Source: Geitlerinema sp. S16 (GTDB lineage Bacteria > Cyanobacteriota > Cyanobacteriia > Cyanobacteriales > Geitlerinemataceae). From it: DNA of 64,000 nucleotides. Below the pieces are notes generated by a model, which saw only the letters and a list, made by a program, of their open reading frames with translations, did no database searches and was not told the DNA's origin. Shown here piece by piece: positions 19,181-29,058 of this stretch. Numbering within the stretch: the stretch's first letter is position 1; each line of letters starts with the position of its first letter. Location of the stretch: NCBI GenBank assembly GCA_011390275.1, contig JAABST010000022.1, forward strand, positions 1-64,000, in the 5' to 3' direction. Made by a program: the position numbers and the translations under genes.

Positions 19181-19510
19181 TTAATCGAGAGTCATCTTAA
19201 TAATTTCTTCGATCTCCGCCGCGCTAATCGTTGTCTGTTCAGACTTCGCATAAATCACCAACAACAGCACCACTTCATCATTCACGAGTTGATAGATCAG
19301 TCGATACCCCCCGCTCTTGCCCGCCGGGATATCACTATTAGCAGCACGCACCTTAAAAACTGTCTGCCTAATCCCCGAAATTTGATCACCAATCAGATTC
19401 CCCTGTTCAAGCTCCGAAATCACAGGACGAAGATCATGCTTAATTCGGCGATAGCGCTTTTGAAGCTTTTTTATACGACGCTTGAATACCGGCGTAACTC
19501 GAATTTCCAT
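19181..19510 (-). CDS. RelE/ParE-family toxin
   Basis: From the ATG at 19510 the product has 109 residues; a TTG three bases earlier is less likely. The sequence is basic at its start (FKRRIKKLQKRYRRIKHDL) and then shows the family core (FKVRAANSDIPAGKSGGYRLIYQL, VLLLVIYAKSEQ). This matches RelE/ParE-type toxins, most of which cleave mRNA at the ribosome or poison gyrase. Which activity applies cannot be told. The antitoxin gene lies directly upstream, eight bases away, the usual order for such a module. Confidence 0.8.
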   Translation of the reverse strand: MEIRVTPVFKRRIKKLQKRYRRIKHDLRPVISELEQGNLIGDQISGIRQTVFKVRAANSDIPAGKSGGYRLIYQLVNDEVVLLLVIYAKSEQTTISAAEIEEIIKMTLD

Positions 19511-19518
19511 CAAAGCCG

Positions 19519-19755
19519 TCAGGAATCCTCCAACTCATCCCACAACGCCTCGATCGGCAACGTTTGACCGCTTTGCGCCTCCAGCAAACTTTGTCTCAAA
19601 TCTGCAAGCAACTCCGCCTTGCTATCCATCGCGTCATCCTGACCCAATGCGCGCAAAATACTATCCCAAAGCGATAGCGGAACCAGCACATCCGTCTGCT
19701 CCCCCTGCGGATTGGTAATGTAACGAATATTTTGTTTGAGAGCGTCAATATTCAT
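19519..19755 (-). CDS. Antitoxin partner of the RelE/ParE-like toxin
   Basis: The ATG at 19755 gives 78 residues (MNIDALKQNIRYITNPQG), a better start than a longer frame from 19782. The N-terminal part (NPQGEQTDVLVPLSLWDSIL) resembles Phd/YefM-like or related small antitoxins with a beta-strand opening. The C-terminus is acidic (IEALWDELEDS), as expected for a toxin-neutralising tail. Its position just before the toxin gene is the main support. The exact antitoxin family is uncertain. Confidence 0.72.
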   Translation of the reverse strand: MNIDALKQNIRYITNPQGEQTDVLVPLSLWDSILRALGQDDAMDSKAELLADLRQSLLEAQSGQTLPIEALWDELEDS

Positions 19756-19856
19756 GCCATGTACTTCCTCGTGAAGACGCAAAATCTAGCGGTGAGTTAC
19801 GGCCTGTATCCCCTTGACCGTGATGATACTCAATGGATTGTGACCGCAATATAACC

Positions 19857-20351
19857 CTACCGAAGTTCCGCCGCCCGATCGCGATCGCGCAACCAGTCAA
19901 TTAACGCTTGCAACCCGAGCAAATAGCTGCGATGCCCAAAGCCCGAAATCTGACCGATCGCCACGGGCGCAATGTAAGAATGGTGGCGAAACGCCTCGCG
20001 CTTGTGAATATTACTGAGATGGACTTCCACGGTAGGAATCGCCACCCCCGCGATCGCATCCCGGATCGCCACACTCGTATGGGTATACGCCGCCGGATTG
20101 ATCAGCAGTCCATCATGGACTTGAAATGCCGCTTGAATGGCATCCACCAAAACGCCCTCATGATTCGACTGGATCGAGGTCACGCGGGCGTGTTGAGCTT
20201 CGGCGAGCTGCTGAATATTTTGATCGATTATCTCCAGAGTCATCGCACCGTAAATCTCTGGCTCACGCTGGCCTAACAAATTTAGGTTAGGGCCATGAAG
20301 CACTAAAATACTGAACTGACGTAAGGATGAAGGATTAACGTCAGAATTCAC
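19857..20351 (-). CDS. aroQ: 3-dehydroquinate dehydratase, type II
   Basis: This enzyme turns 3-dehydroquinate into 3-dehydroshikimate, the third step of the shikimate pathway. The 164-residue product starts at a GTG and shows all family landmarks: [21 protein letters not shown] with the catalytic Arg and Tyr, [20 protein letters not shown] and [19 protein letters not shown]. The length fits the type II (dodecameric) class. A 44-residue microprotein gene lies 83 bases upstream on the same strand and may share its transcript. Confidence 0.95.
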   Translation of the reverse strand: MNSDVNPSSLRQFSILVLHGPNLNLLGQREPEIYGAMTLEIIDQNIQQLAEAQHARVTSIQSNHEGVLVDAIQAAFQVHDGLLINPAAYTHTSVAIRDAIAGVAIPTVEVHLSNIHKREAFRHHSYIAPVAIGQISGFGHRSYLLGLQALIDWLRDRDRAAELR

Positions 20352-20434
20352 GGGCTAATGAAGTCGTTGACTCGGATAAAAGCTGGCGAAACGAAAGCAA
20401 GCATTGGGCAAAGGAATCAGAATCAAGCCAAAGC

Positions 20435-20569
20435 CTAACGAAAGCGTCGATCATCGACAGGAATCGGAATGGCTTCTGGTTCCGGCTCGGCAGACGGGCC
20501 AAGCAAGGTATCGATCGCGCGTTGAATCCACTCGCCGATCGCATCCAGAATGTTTTCGATGTAGTCCAT
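20435..20569 (-). CDS. 44-residue microprotein with amphipathic helix
   Basis: This short frame starts at an ATG preceded by TAGGAGCG about 12 bases upstream and ends in TAG. The product begins MDYIENILDAIGEWIQRAID, a strongly amphipathic helix, continues TLLGPS, and ends in a Pro/Glu tail (AEPEPEAIPIPVDDRRFR). The codon pattern is protein-like, unlike the overlapping longer frame on the same strand (20341-20646). I do not recognise a named family. It may bind a membrane or a partner through the helix; this is inference. It lies just upstream of aroQ. Confidence 0.5.
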   Translation of the reverse strand: MDYIENILDAIGEWIQRAIDTLLGPSAEPEPEAIPIPVDDRRFR

Positions 20570-20599
20570 GTAGCTAGATCGCTCCTAACAGGGCACATT

Positions 20600-20635
20600 T
20601 GACATGCTCCCCGGACTTTAAGTTCGAGGATTCTA
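20600..20635 (-). mobile_element. Right-end hairpin of an IS200/IS605-type element
   Basis: Read on the minus strand, the sequence TCCTCGAACTTAAAGTCC folds into an imperfect hairpin and continues GGGGAGCATGTCAAAT. Subterminal hairpins ending in GGAGCATGTCAA are typical right ends of IS200/IS605 elements in cyanobacteria (established pattern, from memory). The rest of the element is degraded. Confidence 0.5.
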
Positions 20636-20638
20636 AAG

Positions 20639-20830
20639 CTAGACAAACAGACTAGGCTGCTGCTCTACTTTTTGGCTTAACGCTTCAACGGGCATGGCTA
20701 GCAAGCTAGTCTGATGCGCCCTCCACGTTCGTTTTGAGTCTCCGAGTATCCCCCGGCGACTTCGTAGATTCTAACCAAACAGAGGCAAGGTGCGGACTAA
20801 AAGTCCAGGGCTTGAGACCCACCCCAGAAT
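20639..20830 (-). pseudogene. Decayed C-terminus of a TnpB-like protein
   Basis: On the minus strand two frames give pieces that resemble a TnpB tail: GGYSETQNERGGRIRLA in one frame, then AMPVEALSQKVEQQPSLFV and a stop in the next, right before the IS605-type end hairpin. The frame change and the loss of everything upstream mark it as a remnant. No TnpA or complete TnpB is present. A search with a TnpB profile would settle it. Confidence 0.4.
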
Positions 20831-21088
20831 GGTCAAACCGTGTCACAAAAGCGTTATCAAGTTGTTACGTTTTCTAACAGGATCTGAACCGTCAGACTCA
20901 TAATAACCAATTTTGATTGATCGGGCAAAGGTGGGTTCTCGCGAATTTGCTCCAATGTTATGGGTAGATCGCCGCACGTTCACTCATCTTTCTCCCTGCT
21001 CATACCCGTGACCCGTGACATCGATCTACTACAATCAATCCTCAAAGACTTCGTCCTTTTTCTGACAGAGACTGTCACCAATCGCCCC
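20831..21088. other. Intergenic region upstream of tldD
   Basis: GGACTAAAAGTCC (20794-20806), just before this stretch, is a small palindrome that may belong to the decayed element. From 20831 to 21088 I see no gene; the promoter of the TldD gene must lie here. Confidence 0.3.
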
Positions 21089-22489
21089 ATGCCATCGTTA
21101 CTTGCTGATGCTCGCAACCAAATCGATGACCTGATCGCGCGGTACAAATCCCGTGTGGATTATCTGGCGATTCGTCTCGAAGAATCGGAGGGAACCAATA
21201 TTTTTCTCAGGTCAGAGAAGATCGAAACCCTGAGCGAAGAGGTGGCGATCGGCGGTCAGGTGCGGGCTTGTTATAAGGGCGGCTGGGGATTCGCGAGCTT
21301 TAACCGCTTAGAATTGTTGCCGCAACGTTTAGAAGAGGCGATCGCCGCAGCGCGGGTGGTGGGCTGTGAAGAGACCCAACTCGCAGAAATCCCGATCGTG
21401 CGTGAAACGTGCGTGTTGCCGTTGACGGGAACCAATCCGCGCCTGATTTCCCTGCGCGACAAAAAAGCCCTCTGCGATCACTACACCCAAATTCTGCATT
21501 CCGCCGATCGGCGCGTTACCACAACGACCGTTCGCTACAGCGACAGCGCCCAACGGCTCATCCTCGCCACCTCCGAAGGCACGTGGATTGACCAATCTTG
21601 GACAGACATGGAAATGCGGTTTGCCGCGACGGCTCGCGATGGCGATACCGTCCAAACCGGACGCGAAACCACGGGTTCGCGCAGTGCGTATGAAGATTTG
21701 CTTAATCTTGATGTGCAAGTGAGCGGAGCCTCACAGCGAGCCGTGAATGCGCTGAATTTGCCGACCGTGACGGGCGATACCTATACGGTCGTGATTGATC
21801 CCATCCTGACTGGGCTATTTGTCCATGAGGCATTCGGTCACCTTTCGGAAGCGGATATGGCCTACGAAAATCCAGATTTAATGGAGGTGATGACCTACGG
21901 GCGTCAGTTTGGCTGTGAGGATTTGCAAATCTTTGACGGAGCGGCTCCGGAAGGCCATCGCGGCAGCTATTTTTACGACGATGAAGGCACGCCCGCAACC
22001 ACGACGCAGTTAATTAAGGATGGGATGCTGGTCGGGCGTTTACATTCGCGCGAAACGGCGGGGCGTCTGGGTGAGTCTCCGACGGGCAATGCTCGCTGTT
22101 TGAGCTATCAACATAGCCCGATCGTGCGGATGACGAATACTTGGATTGAGCGGGGAAGCACGCCGGTCGATCGGCTATTCGACGGGATTGAAGATGGGGT
22201 GTATGCGCGAAATTGGCTCGGAGGCATGACCAATGGCGAAATGTTTACTTTTAGTGCGGGCGAAGCCTGGAAGATTCGTAACGGTGAACTGGCCGAGCCG
22301 GTGCGGGATGTGACGCTGTCGGGCAACGTGTTTCGGACGTTGGCGGATATTGAGGCGATCGGGGATGACTTTGTCTGGGATGAGTCCGGCGGTTGCGGTA
22401 AAGGCGGACAAAATGGTTTGCCGGTGGGCTGTGGGGGGCCGAGTTTACGGATTCGGAATGTGGTGGTCGGCGGTGAGTCGGCGGGTTAA
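21089..22489 (+). CDS. tldD: TldD/PmbA-family metalloprotease
   Basis: The ATG at 21089 (MPSLLADARNQIDDLIARY) fits the family start; the frame extends 43 codons further upstream, but that part is not conserved-looking. The product of 466 residues has the N-terminal IRLEESEGTNIFLRSEK and GGQVRACYKGGWGFASFN, the metal site HEAFGHLSEAD (about residue 246), and the C-terminal GGCGKGGQNGLPVGCGGPS. TldD usually acts with TldE/PmbA as a heterodimer that degrades unfolded peptides or processes peptide toxins. No tldE lies next to it here. Confidence 0.92.
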   Translation: MPSLLADARNQIDDLIARYKSRVDYLAIRLEESEGTNIFLRSEKIETLSEEVAIGGQVRACYKGGWGFASFNRLELLPQRLEEAIAAARVVGCEETQLAEIPIVRETCVLPLTGTNPRLISLRDKKALCDHYTQILHSADRRVTTTTVRYSDSAQRLILATSEGTWIDQSWTDMEMRFAATARDGDTVQTGRETTGSRSAYEDLLNLDVQVSGASQRAVNALNLPTVTGDTYTVVIDPILTGLFVHEAFGHLSEADMAYENPDLMEVMTYGRQFGCEDLQIFDGAAPEGHRGSYFYDDEGTPATTTQLIKDGMLVGRLHSRETAGRLGESPTGNARCLSYQHSPIVRMTNTWIERGSTPVDRLFDGIEDGVYARNWLGGMTNGEMFTFSAGEAWKIRNGELAEPVRDVTLSGNVFRTLADIEAIGDDFVWDESGGCGKGGQNGLPVGCGGPSLRIRNVVVGGESAG

Positions 22490-22585
22490 GAGTGTAACGA
22501 CTCAATCAACGTTCCTAGGGAGAGCGAGAAGTCCGACTTTTCGGATGGGCGATTATTTCTGGGTAATACTCTAAATCGTTCTATT

Positions 22586-23728
22586 GTGATGCTAAATCAA
22601 ACGGATCAGTTGGATCAGTTGGCCGGTCGATCGCGCTGCGTGTTGGGAATTGATGGAGGCGGGACGAAAACGGCCTGTGTCCTGCTCACTCCCAACGGTA
22701 CGACGATCGCCCGAGGAGAAAGCCACGCCTCGAACTATCACGCGGTCGGCGCGGAGGTGGCGCAATCCAATATCCGGCTGGCGATCGAACAGGCGATCGA
22801 ACAAGCGTTGACGCATCAAGCCAATCCAGCCAATCCAACCAATCCAAATCTACTTCACCGCTGCGACCTAGAGATCGGCGGAATTGGCCTCGGCTTGGCG
22901 GGAGTCGCGTCGCGGGAAGACGTGGCGGTTGTGCGGGGCTGGGTGGCGGAATATATCGCCGAAGCGGTCGGGGGGTGTCGCTGGACGTTTCACGAGGGCG
23001 ATCACGATCGGGTTTATATCGATCACGATTGCGCGATCGCTTTGACTGGCGGTGTTGCACGAGTGGATGTAGTTGATTCAGATCTATCTATCTCCCGTTC
23101 TCACATTAATTCCAACACCAACACCAACACCAAACTTAATGCCAGCGGTATCGGTATCGCCGCGATCGCCGGAACGGGATCGATCGTCTTCGGGCGCGAC
23201 GCTACCGGCGAAACGGCTCGCGTCGGCGGTTGGGGGTATCTGCTGGGGGACGAAGGCAGTGGCTACGATATCGCCCGCCGGGGTTTACAGGCCGCGCTCT
23301 ATGCCGCCGATGGACGCGGCCAGACGACCCAATTACTCGATGAGTTTCAGCACCATTTTCAGGCGCGATCGCCCCGCGATCTTGCGATGGCGATCTATCG
23401 TCACCCTTTGCCCGTGCGTGATTTGGCGGCACTCGCGGCGATCGTCGATCGGGTGGCCGTAACCGGGGACAGCGTGGCTCGCGCCATTATCGAACAGGGA
23501 GCGACGGAACTGGCGATCGCGATTCGTGCCTGTGCGCGTCAATTGTTTGCGATCGATCAGCCGTTTGAAATTGTGACGATCGGCGGCGTTTGGCAATCCG
23601 GCGCGGGGTTTCGCGATCGGGTCATCGACGCCGTGCGATCGGAGTTTGGCGCAGCTTCGATCGTCTGGCCGCGATCGTCTCCGGCACATGGCGCGGCGCT
23701 GACGGTTTTACAGGCGATCGCCGCATAA
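22586..23728 (+). CDS. BadF/BadG-family sugar kinase (N-acetylglucosamine kinase-like)
   Basis: The 380-residue protein has the ASKHA-fold phosphate loop LGIDGGGTKTACVLL and the second phosphate motif GIAAIAGTGSIVFG, followed by GGWGYLLGDEGSGYDIARRG, typical of N-acetylglucosamine and related kinases. The adenosine motif VTIGGVWQSG is near the C-terminus. Two low-complexity inserts stand out: an Asn/Pro run (ANPANPTNPN) coded by the 9 bp CCAATCCAG-type repeat and an Asn/Thr run (NSNTNTNTK). It follows tldD by 96 bases on the same strand. The sugar specificity is not shown by the sequence. Confidence 0.85.
   Translation: MMLNQTDQLDQLAGRSRCVLGIDGGGTKTACVLLTPNGTTIARGESHASNYHAVGAEVAQSNIRLAIEQAIEQALTHQANPANPTNPNLLHRCDLEIGGIGLGLAGVASREDVAVVRGWVAEYIAEAVGGCRWTFHEGDHDRVYIDHDCAIALTGGVARVDVVDSDLSISRSHINSNTNTNTKLNASGIGIAAIAGTGSIVFGRDATGETARVGGWGYLLGDEGSGYDIARRGLQAALYAADGRGQTTQLLDEFQHHFQARSPRDLAMAIYRHPLPVRDLAALAAIVDRVAVTGDSVARAIIEQGATELAIAIRACARQLFAIDQPFEIVTIGGVWQSGAGFRDRVIDAVRSEFGAASIVWPRSSPAHGAALTVLQAIAA
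22817..22850 (+). repeat. 9 bp CCAATCCAG-type repeat inside the kinase gene
   Basis: AGCCAATCC is repeated with small changes (AGCCAATCC, AGCCAATCC, AACCAATCC), in frame, coding for a Asn-Pro-Ala/Thr run. The same unit occurs at the carbonic anhydrase 3' end and in the coiled-coil gene at the window end. Confidence 0.75.
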
Positions 23729-24064
23729 CGTCACACCCTCAGGACTTCTGCGTAAATTCTGACCCTTAAATTCGCTCAATCTACGATTCTTCACAAAAAA
23801 CGTTGGGTCGTTACACCACCAACTTTTCACCGCAAAAATTCTGTGCGAATCAAGATAAAACCGTCCTTGGATGATACGGATCAAAGCGCCGCGATCTTCA
23901 TGGCACCTGAGTTTTAGAGAGACGCCACGCATAGGAGCAGGTGATCGTAACAATCCGCGTAAATTTCAAAGTTTCTTTGTGAAATTATTTTTGCCGTTTA
24001 GACTAATTAATATAAATAGTTGTAGAAAATCTTAAAAAAATGAATATTTCCGACTTAAACACAA

Positions 24065-24105
24065 TCTGAAATTTCAGAAGCGATAAAAATCGCTTCAGCG
24101 TTTTT
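24065..24105 (+). terminator. Palindrome and stem-loop followed by T-run
   Basis: A 14 bp perfect palindrome (TCTGAAATTTCAGA, 24065-24078) overlaps an 8 bp stem (GAAGCGAT at 24077-24084, ATCGCTTC at 24089-24096, loop AAAA), followed by AGCGTTTTTA. The stem plus T-run looks like an intrinsic terminator, but it lies about 340 bases after the kinase gene, so it could also be a regulatory structure ahead of chlL. Confidence 0.5.
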
Positions 24106-24180
24106 AAAAGCTGAATTACGACCCATCTCAATTCTTGACCCCCTTGGTTCTGCGGGTCACTGCACCCATAATCAGTGGCA

Positions 24181-24224
24181 GCAGGTGAGTCCTATCGCAT
24201 CCCCATCCGACAGGACTCATCTGC
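24181..24224 (+). promoter_or_regulatory. Long stem-loop in the chlL upstream region
   Basis: The arms 24181-24197 (GCAGGTGAGTCCTATCG) and 24208-24224 (CGACAGGACTCATCTGC) pair over 17 positions with one G-U wobble and one mismatch; the loop is 10 bases. No T-run follows. It lies 242 bases before the chlL start. It may be an RNA structure in the leader or a protein-binding dyad; the sequence cannot tell which. Confidence 0.6.
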
Positions 24225-24465
24225 GATATTCATGCACCGATGTCAAGCATCGATCGGCCTTTCAAGCCATCCGAGTTCAAATCATCGCGATTCATCAAAC
24301 CCTTGTAGACCTATTTTTTGTAGACACCTTTTTAGACACCTCTAACCCCAGCCAAAATCACCTCGGTTTGCGATCGTTGCGATCCTCCCAATTAACCGAC
24401 GTTGATTTTGCCGCCGACCACGCTGATTAATTGACCCCTTCTCGCCCCTCAAGGAGCTTAACCCT

Positions 24466-25329
24466 GTGAAACTAGCCGTCTACGGTAAAGGTGGAATTGG
24501 TAAATCCACCACCAGTTGCAACATTTCCGTCGCCCTCGCCAAACGCGGTAAAAAAGTACTGCAAATCGGCTGCGACCCGAAGCACGACAGCACTTTCACC
24601 CTGACGGGCTTCCTGATTCCCACCATCATCGATACCCTGCAAGAAAAGAACTTCCATTACGAAGACATCTGGCCGGAAGACGTGATTTATGAAGGCTACG
24701 GCGGCGTGCGCTGCGTCGAAGCCGGTGGCCCTCCAGCGGGTGCGGGCTGTGGTGGTTATGTGGTCGGTGAAACCGTCAAACTGCTGAAAGAACTCAACGC
24801 CTTTGATGAGTTTGATGTCATCTTGTTTGATGTGCTCGGCGATGTGGTCTGCGGTGGGTTTGCCGCACCGCTGAACTACGCCGATTATGGTCTGATCGTC
24901 ACCGACAACGGCTTTGATGCGCTGTTTGCGGCCAATCGGATCGCCGCTTCGGTGAAAGAAAAAGCGCGGACTCACCCGCTGCGTCTGGCCGGACTAATTG
25001 GCAATCGCACCTCGAAGCGCGACCTGATCGATAAATACATCGAAACCGTGCCGATGCCGGTACTGGAAGTGTTGCCGCTGATTGAAGACATTCGCGTTTC
25101 ACGCGTCAAGGGCAAAACCCTGTTTGAGATGGCCGAAACCGATCCATCGCTGAACTATGTGTGCGATTACTACCTCAATATCGCCGACCAGCTTCTTGCG
25201 CTACCGGAAGGCGTTGTCCCCGAAAATGCTCCCGATCGCGAACTCTTCGCCCTGCTTTCGGACTTCTATCTAAACCCGGTCGCTCCCCTGCCCAGCGCCG
25301 AAGAAAGTCTCGATTTAATGATGGTTTAA
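24466..25329 (+). CDS. chlL: Light-independent protochlorophyllide reductase, ATPase subunit ChlL
   Basis: ChlL is the nitrogenase-iron-protein-like dimer that feeds electrons to ChlN-ChlB, reducing protochlorophyllide in the dark. The 287-residue protein starts at a GTG with AAGGAG nine bases upstream. It has the P-loop [11 protein letters not shown], the 4Fe-4S cysteines in [16 protein letters not shown] and [14 protein letters not shown], and DPKHDST. It is complete and highly typical. The DUF5331 gene and chlN follow on the same strand at gaps of 173 and 318 bases. chlB is not in the window. Confidence 0.98.
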   Translation: MKLAVYGKGGIGKSTTSCNISVALAKRGKKVLQIGCDPKHDSTFTLTGFLIPTIIDTLQEKNFHYEDIWPEDVIYEGYGGVRCVEAGGPPAGAGCGGYVVGETVKLLKELNAFDEFDVILFDVLGDVVCGGFAAPLNYADYGLIVTDNGFDALFAANRIAASVKEKARTHPLRLAGLIGNRTSKRDLIDKYIETVPMPVLEVLPLIEDIRVSRVKGKTLFEMAETDPSLNYVCDYYLNIADQLLALPEGVVPENAPDRELFALLSDFYLNPVAPLPSAEESLDLMMV

Positions 25330-25502
25330 GACACCAACGTTAAGCTAACCGAAGAATCCGCTACACGAGGCCAGCACGGGGCTAGTATCATGCAGTAGAA
25401 GGCGGGAAAATCAATAGAATCTAATTCTTTGCCTTCATTCGGCCTACTGACAGGCGATGCCGCCCCACACCCCTCGATTAGGAACTCCGGGATAGAGAAC
25501 TA

Positions 25503-26672
25503 ATGGCTTTTTTTGACAGCTTCACCAGTGCACTGAAAGAAACCTGGCTGGAATACTACCAGTCCAACCGCTCTTGGCTGAGTTTGCACATGCAAGTAGC
25601 CGCAGTCAATACCCCGGATGGGGGACGCCGTCCGCCGTCGTACTTCATCCTCGGTACACTCAACGGCCTTGAACCCAAGCTTGCTCAGTTGATGTTGCCC
25701 TTCTCGCAGCTCAATCCTGACCCCGATACGCTGATCGAAGTCCTGGGTCTCAACTTTGACCCGGACATGGCGCTCGGTCTCGAACCGGCTGAGGTGGAAA
25801 TTGATCCGATGGCTGCTGCCGCTGCGATGGCATCGATGCAGTTTGAAGATGAACCCGCGATCGCCGTAGAGGAGGACGAAGACGAGGAACCCGAGCCGGA
25901 ACCCGAACCAGAACCCGAGCCGGAACCCGAGCCGGAACCCGAGCCGGAACCCGAGATCGAGCCATTCGACGAGGAACCTGAAACGGAACTTGAAGATGAC
26001 GATCTGAGTGAGGACATCGACGAAAATATCGTTGAAGACAGTGTCGAAGAAGTCGCAGAGGAGCCGAGTAGCGATGACGATGACGACATGAGCTTCGGTG
26101 ACTTTGGTGGCGATGAGTTGGGTGAAGCGCTCGGTGGTGAAGCCGAGGATGATGATTCAGTCATATTGAATGATGACGATGACATCATGGCGGACTCCAG
26201 TGACGACGACCTCGGTGCATTGGGTGATGATCTTGATGAGGATGGCCTCGGTGAAGACGATGATCTCGGTGCGTTTGGCGATGATCTGAGTGCAGATGAT
26301 GATCTGGGCTTGGGTGATCTGGGTGATGACGATTCAGCCTCTGATTCTACGGATGATGACCTCAGCGGTTTCGGCGATCTCGACGATAGCGGTGACGACC
26401 TCGGCGGTCTCGGCGATCTCGACGATGGTGATGATGACCTCGGCGGTCTCGGCGATCTCGACGACGGTGAAGATCTCAGTGATGACGATCTCGGCGGTCT
26501 TGGCGGTCTTGGTGGTCTCGACGATGACGAAGATCTCAGCGATGGCGACCTTGGTGGTCTCGGCGGTCTCGATGATGATGACGACATCGATGATGATGCC
26601 TTTGGTGCGTTGATGGCGGATGACGATGATGAAGACCCGGAAATTTCAGGTCTGCTATCGGATCTCGAATAG
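25503..26672 (+). CDS. DUF5331 protein with long acidic repeat tail
   Basis: The first 90 residues (MAFFDSFTSALKETWLEYYQ to VLGLNFDPDMALG) match the DUF5331 family, which in cyanobacteria is often found between chlL and chlN; its function is unknown. After that the 389-residue protein turns into low-complexity acidic sequence: a Glu-Pro run (coded at 25887-25955) and then many units of the type DDLGGLGDLDD up to the end (ISGLLSDLE). The tail is far longer than the conserved part. I infer a soluble, largely disordered protein, possibly a partner of the reductase. The antisense strand holds a long Ser/Arg/Pro frame that is only the shadow of this repeat. Confidence 0.82.
   Translation: MAFFDSFTSALKETWLEYYQSNRSWLSLHMQVAAVNTPDGGRRPPSYFILGTLNGLEPKLAQLMLPFSQLNPDPDTLIEVLGLNFDPDMALGLEPAEVEIDPMAAAAAMASMQFEDEPAIAVEEDEDEEPEPEPEPEPEPEPEPEPEPEPEIEPFDEEPETELEDDDLSEDIDENIVEDSVEEVAEEPSSDDDDDMSFGDFGGDELGEALGGEAEDDDSVILNDDDDIMADSSDDDLGALGDDLDEDGLGEDDDLGAFGDDLSADDDLGLGDLGDDDSASDSTDDDLSGFGDLDDSGDDLGGLGDLDDGDDDLGGLGDLDDGEDLSDDDLGGLGGLGGLDDDEDLSDGDLGGLGGLDDDDDIDDDAFGALMADDDDEDPEISGLLSDLE
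25887..26600 (+). repeat. Acidic coding repeats in the DUF5331 gene
   Basis: Two repeat blocks are visible: GAACCCGAGCCG-type units coding for Glu-Pro (25887-25955), and about 33-45 base units coding for DDLGGLGDLDDG-type sequence (about 26200-26590, most regular at 26392-26560). Units are in frame, so the expansion keeps the gene open. Confidence 0.8.
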
Positions 26673-28454
<1,782 letters not shown>

Positions 28455-28812
28455 CGAATATAAGGCGTCCTAATCCAAAGTCTCTATGACCATTCGAGGA
28501 CAACGTTTTGCATTTTAGCTACGACAACTCGGTAGAATAATCTCATTCCAGGCAAAATTTTAATTCTCTGGAACGGGTGGTCGTCGCCTCATGGCATTAA
28601 CCAAATCCTAGCTCTCATTGTCCTGTACCCCTCTCCCACTGTCCGGAGGGGGGTATTAGTCTAACTGAAAATTAGCGTTGACCGCCGGGGAAAACCCAAA
28701 CCTTAATCGGGTTTGTGAGCTAGGACTGGGAGAATTCCGTTGATTTCAGCTCTAACGGCACGATCACATCACTTCACACGCTCATCACTCCTTGTCGGCC
28801 GCAACTGCATTT
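28455..28812. other. Intergenic region after chlN
   Basis: A hairpin (ACCCCTC at 28627-28633 with GAGGGGGGT at 28646-28654) may end the chlN transcript, though no T-run follows. A smaller stem, AAACCC/GGGTTT, lies at 28693-28715. No gene seen. Confidence 0.4.
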
Positions 28813-29058
28813 ATGACTATGACGGAACCTATTACTCCACAAAATGCCTCCGACTCCGGTCGGCAAAAAGTGGAGCTGTCTGTACAGCTTGATCCAGAAC
28901 TCGTGGAACGCATGAGTCATCTGACCAGTAACCCCAGCAAGCTCGTCGAGACGGCTTTGCGTCAGTGGTTACGTGGCGAAGCAAATCGTGATGATGAACT
29001 GAGTCGCCGCTTGCCTCGTAATCCTCCTGTTCCTCCGCGTGGCGAATGGAATGATTAG
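28813..29058 (+). CDS. Small ribbon-helix-helix-like protein
   Basis: The ATG at 28813 gives 81 residues; a TTG 21 bases earlier is possible. The sequence QKVELSVQLDPELVERMSHL followed by SKLVETALRQWL resembles a beta strand plus two helices of the MetJ/Arc/CcdA ribbon-helix-helix fold. The C-terminal LPRNPPVPPRGEW is Pro-rich. Such proteins are often antitoxins or small repressors, but no toxin gene adjoins, so the role is open. Confidence 0.6.
   Translation: MTMTEPITPQNASDSGRQKVELSVQLDPELVERMSHLTSNPSKLVETALRQWLRGEANRDDELSRRLPRNPPVPPRGEWND

Larger units (their letters stand above)
23729..24465. other. Long leader and promoter region of the chl cluster
   Basis: About 740 bases with no gene I accept. 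It contains an AT-rich part (about 23980-24130), a palindrome with a following stem-loop (24065-24105) and a long hairpin (24181-24224). A direct repeat TTTTAGACACC/TTGTAGACACC lies around 24310-24340. Some of this is probably the regulatory region of chlL. Confidence 0.5.

Noticed and set aside
20341..20646. Minus-strand frame of 101 codons upstream of aroQ
   Set aside because: It runs through the IS605-type hairpin and out of frame with the better microprotein at 20435-20569; its sequence is not protein-like.
24185..24430. 81-codon frame in the chlL upstream region
   Set aside because: It starts within the long hairpin and has no family-like sequence or ribosome binding site; more likely part of the leader.
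25685..26587. Long minus-strand frame coding for Ser/Arg/Pro-rich sequence
   Set aside because: It is the antisense shadow of the acidic repeat in the DUF5331 gene; composition is pure low complexity and there is no ribosome binding site.
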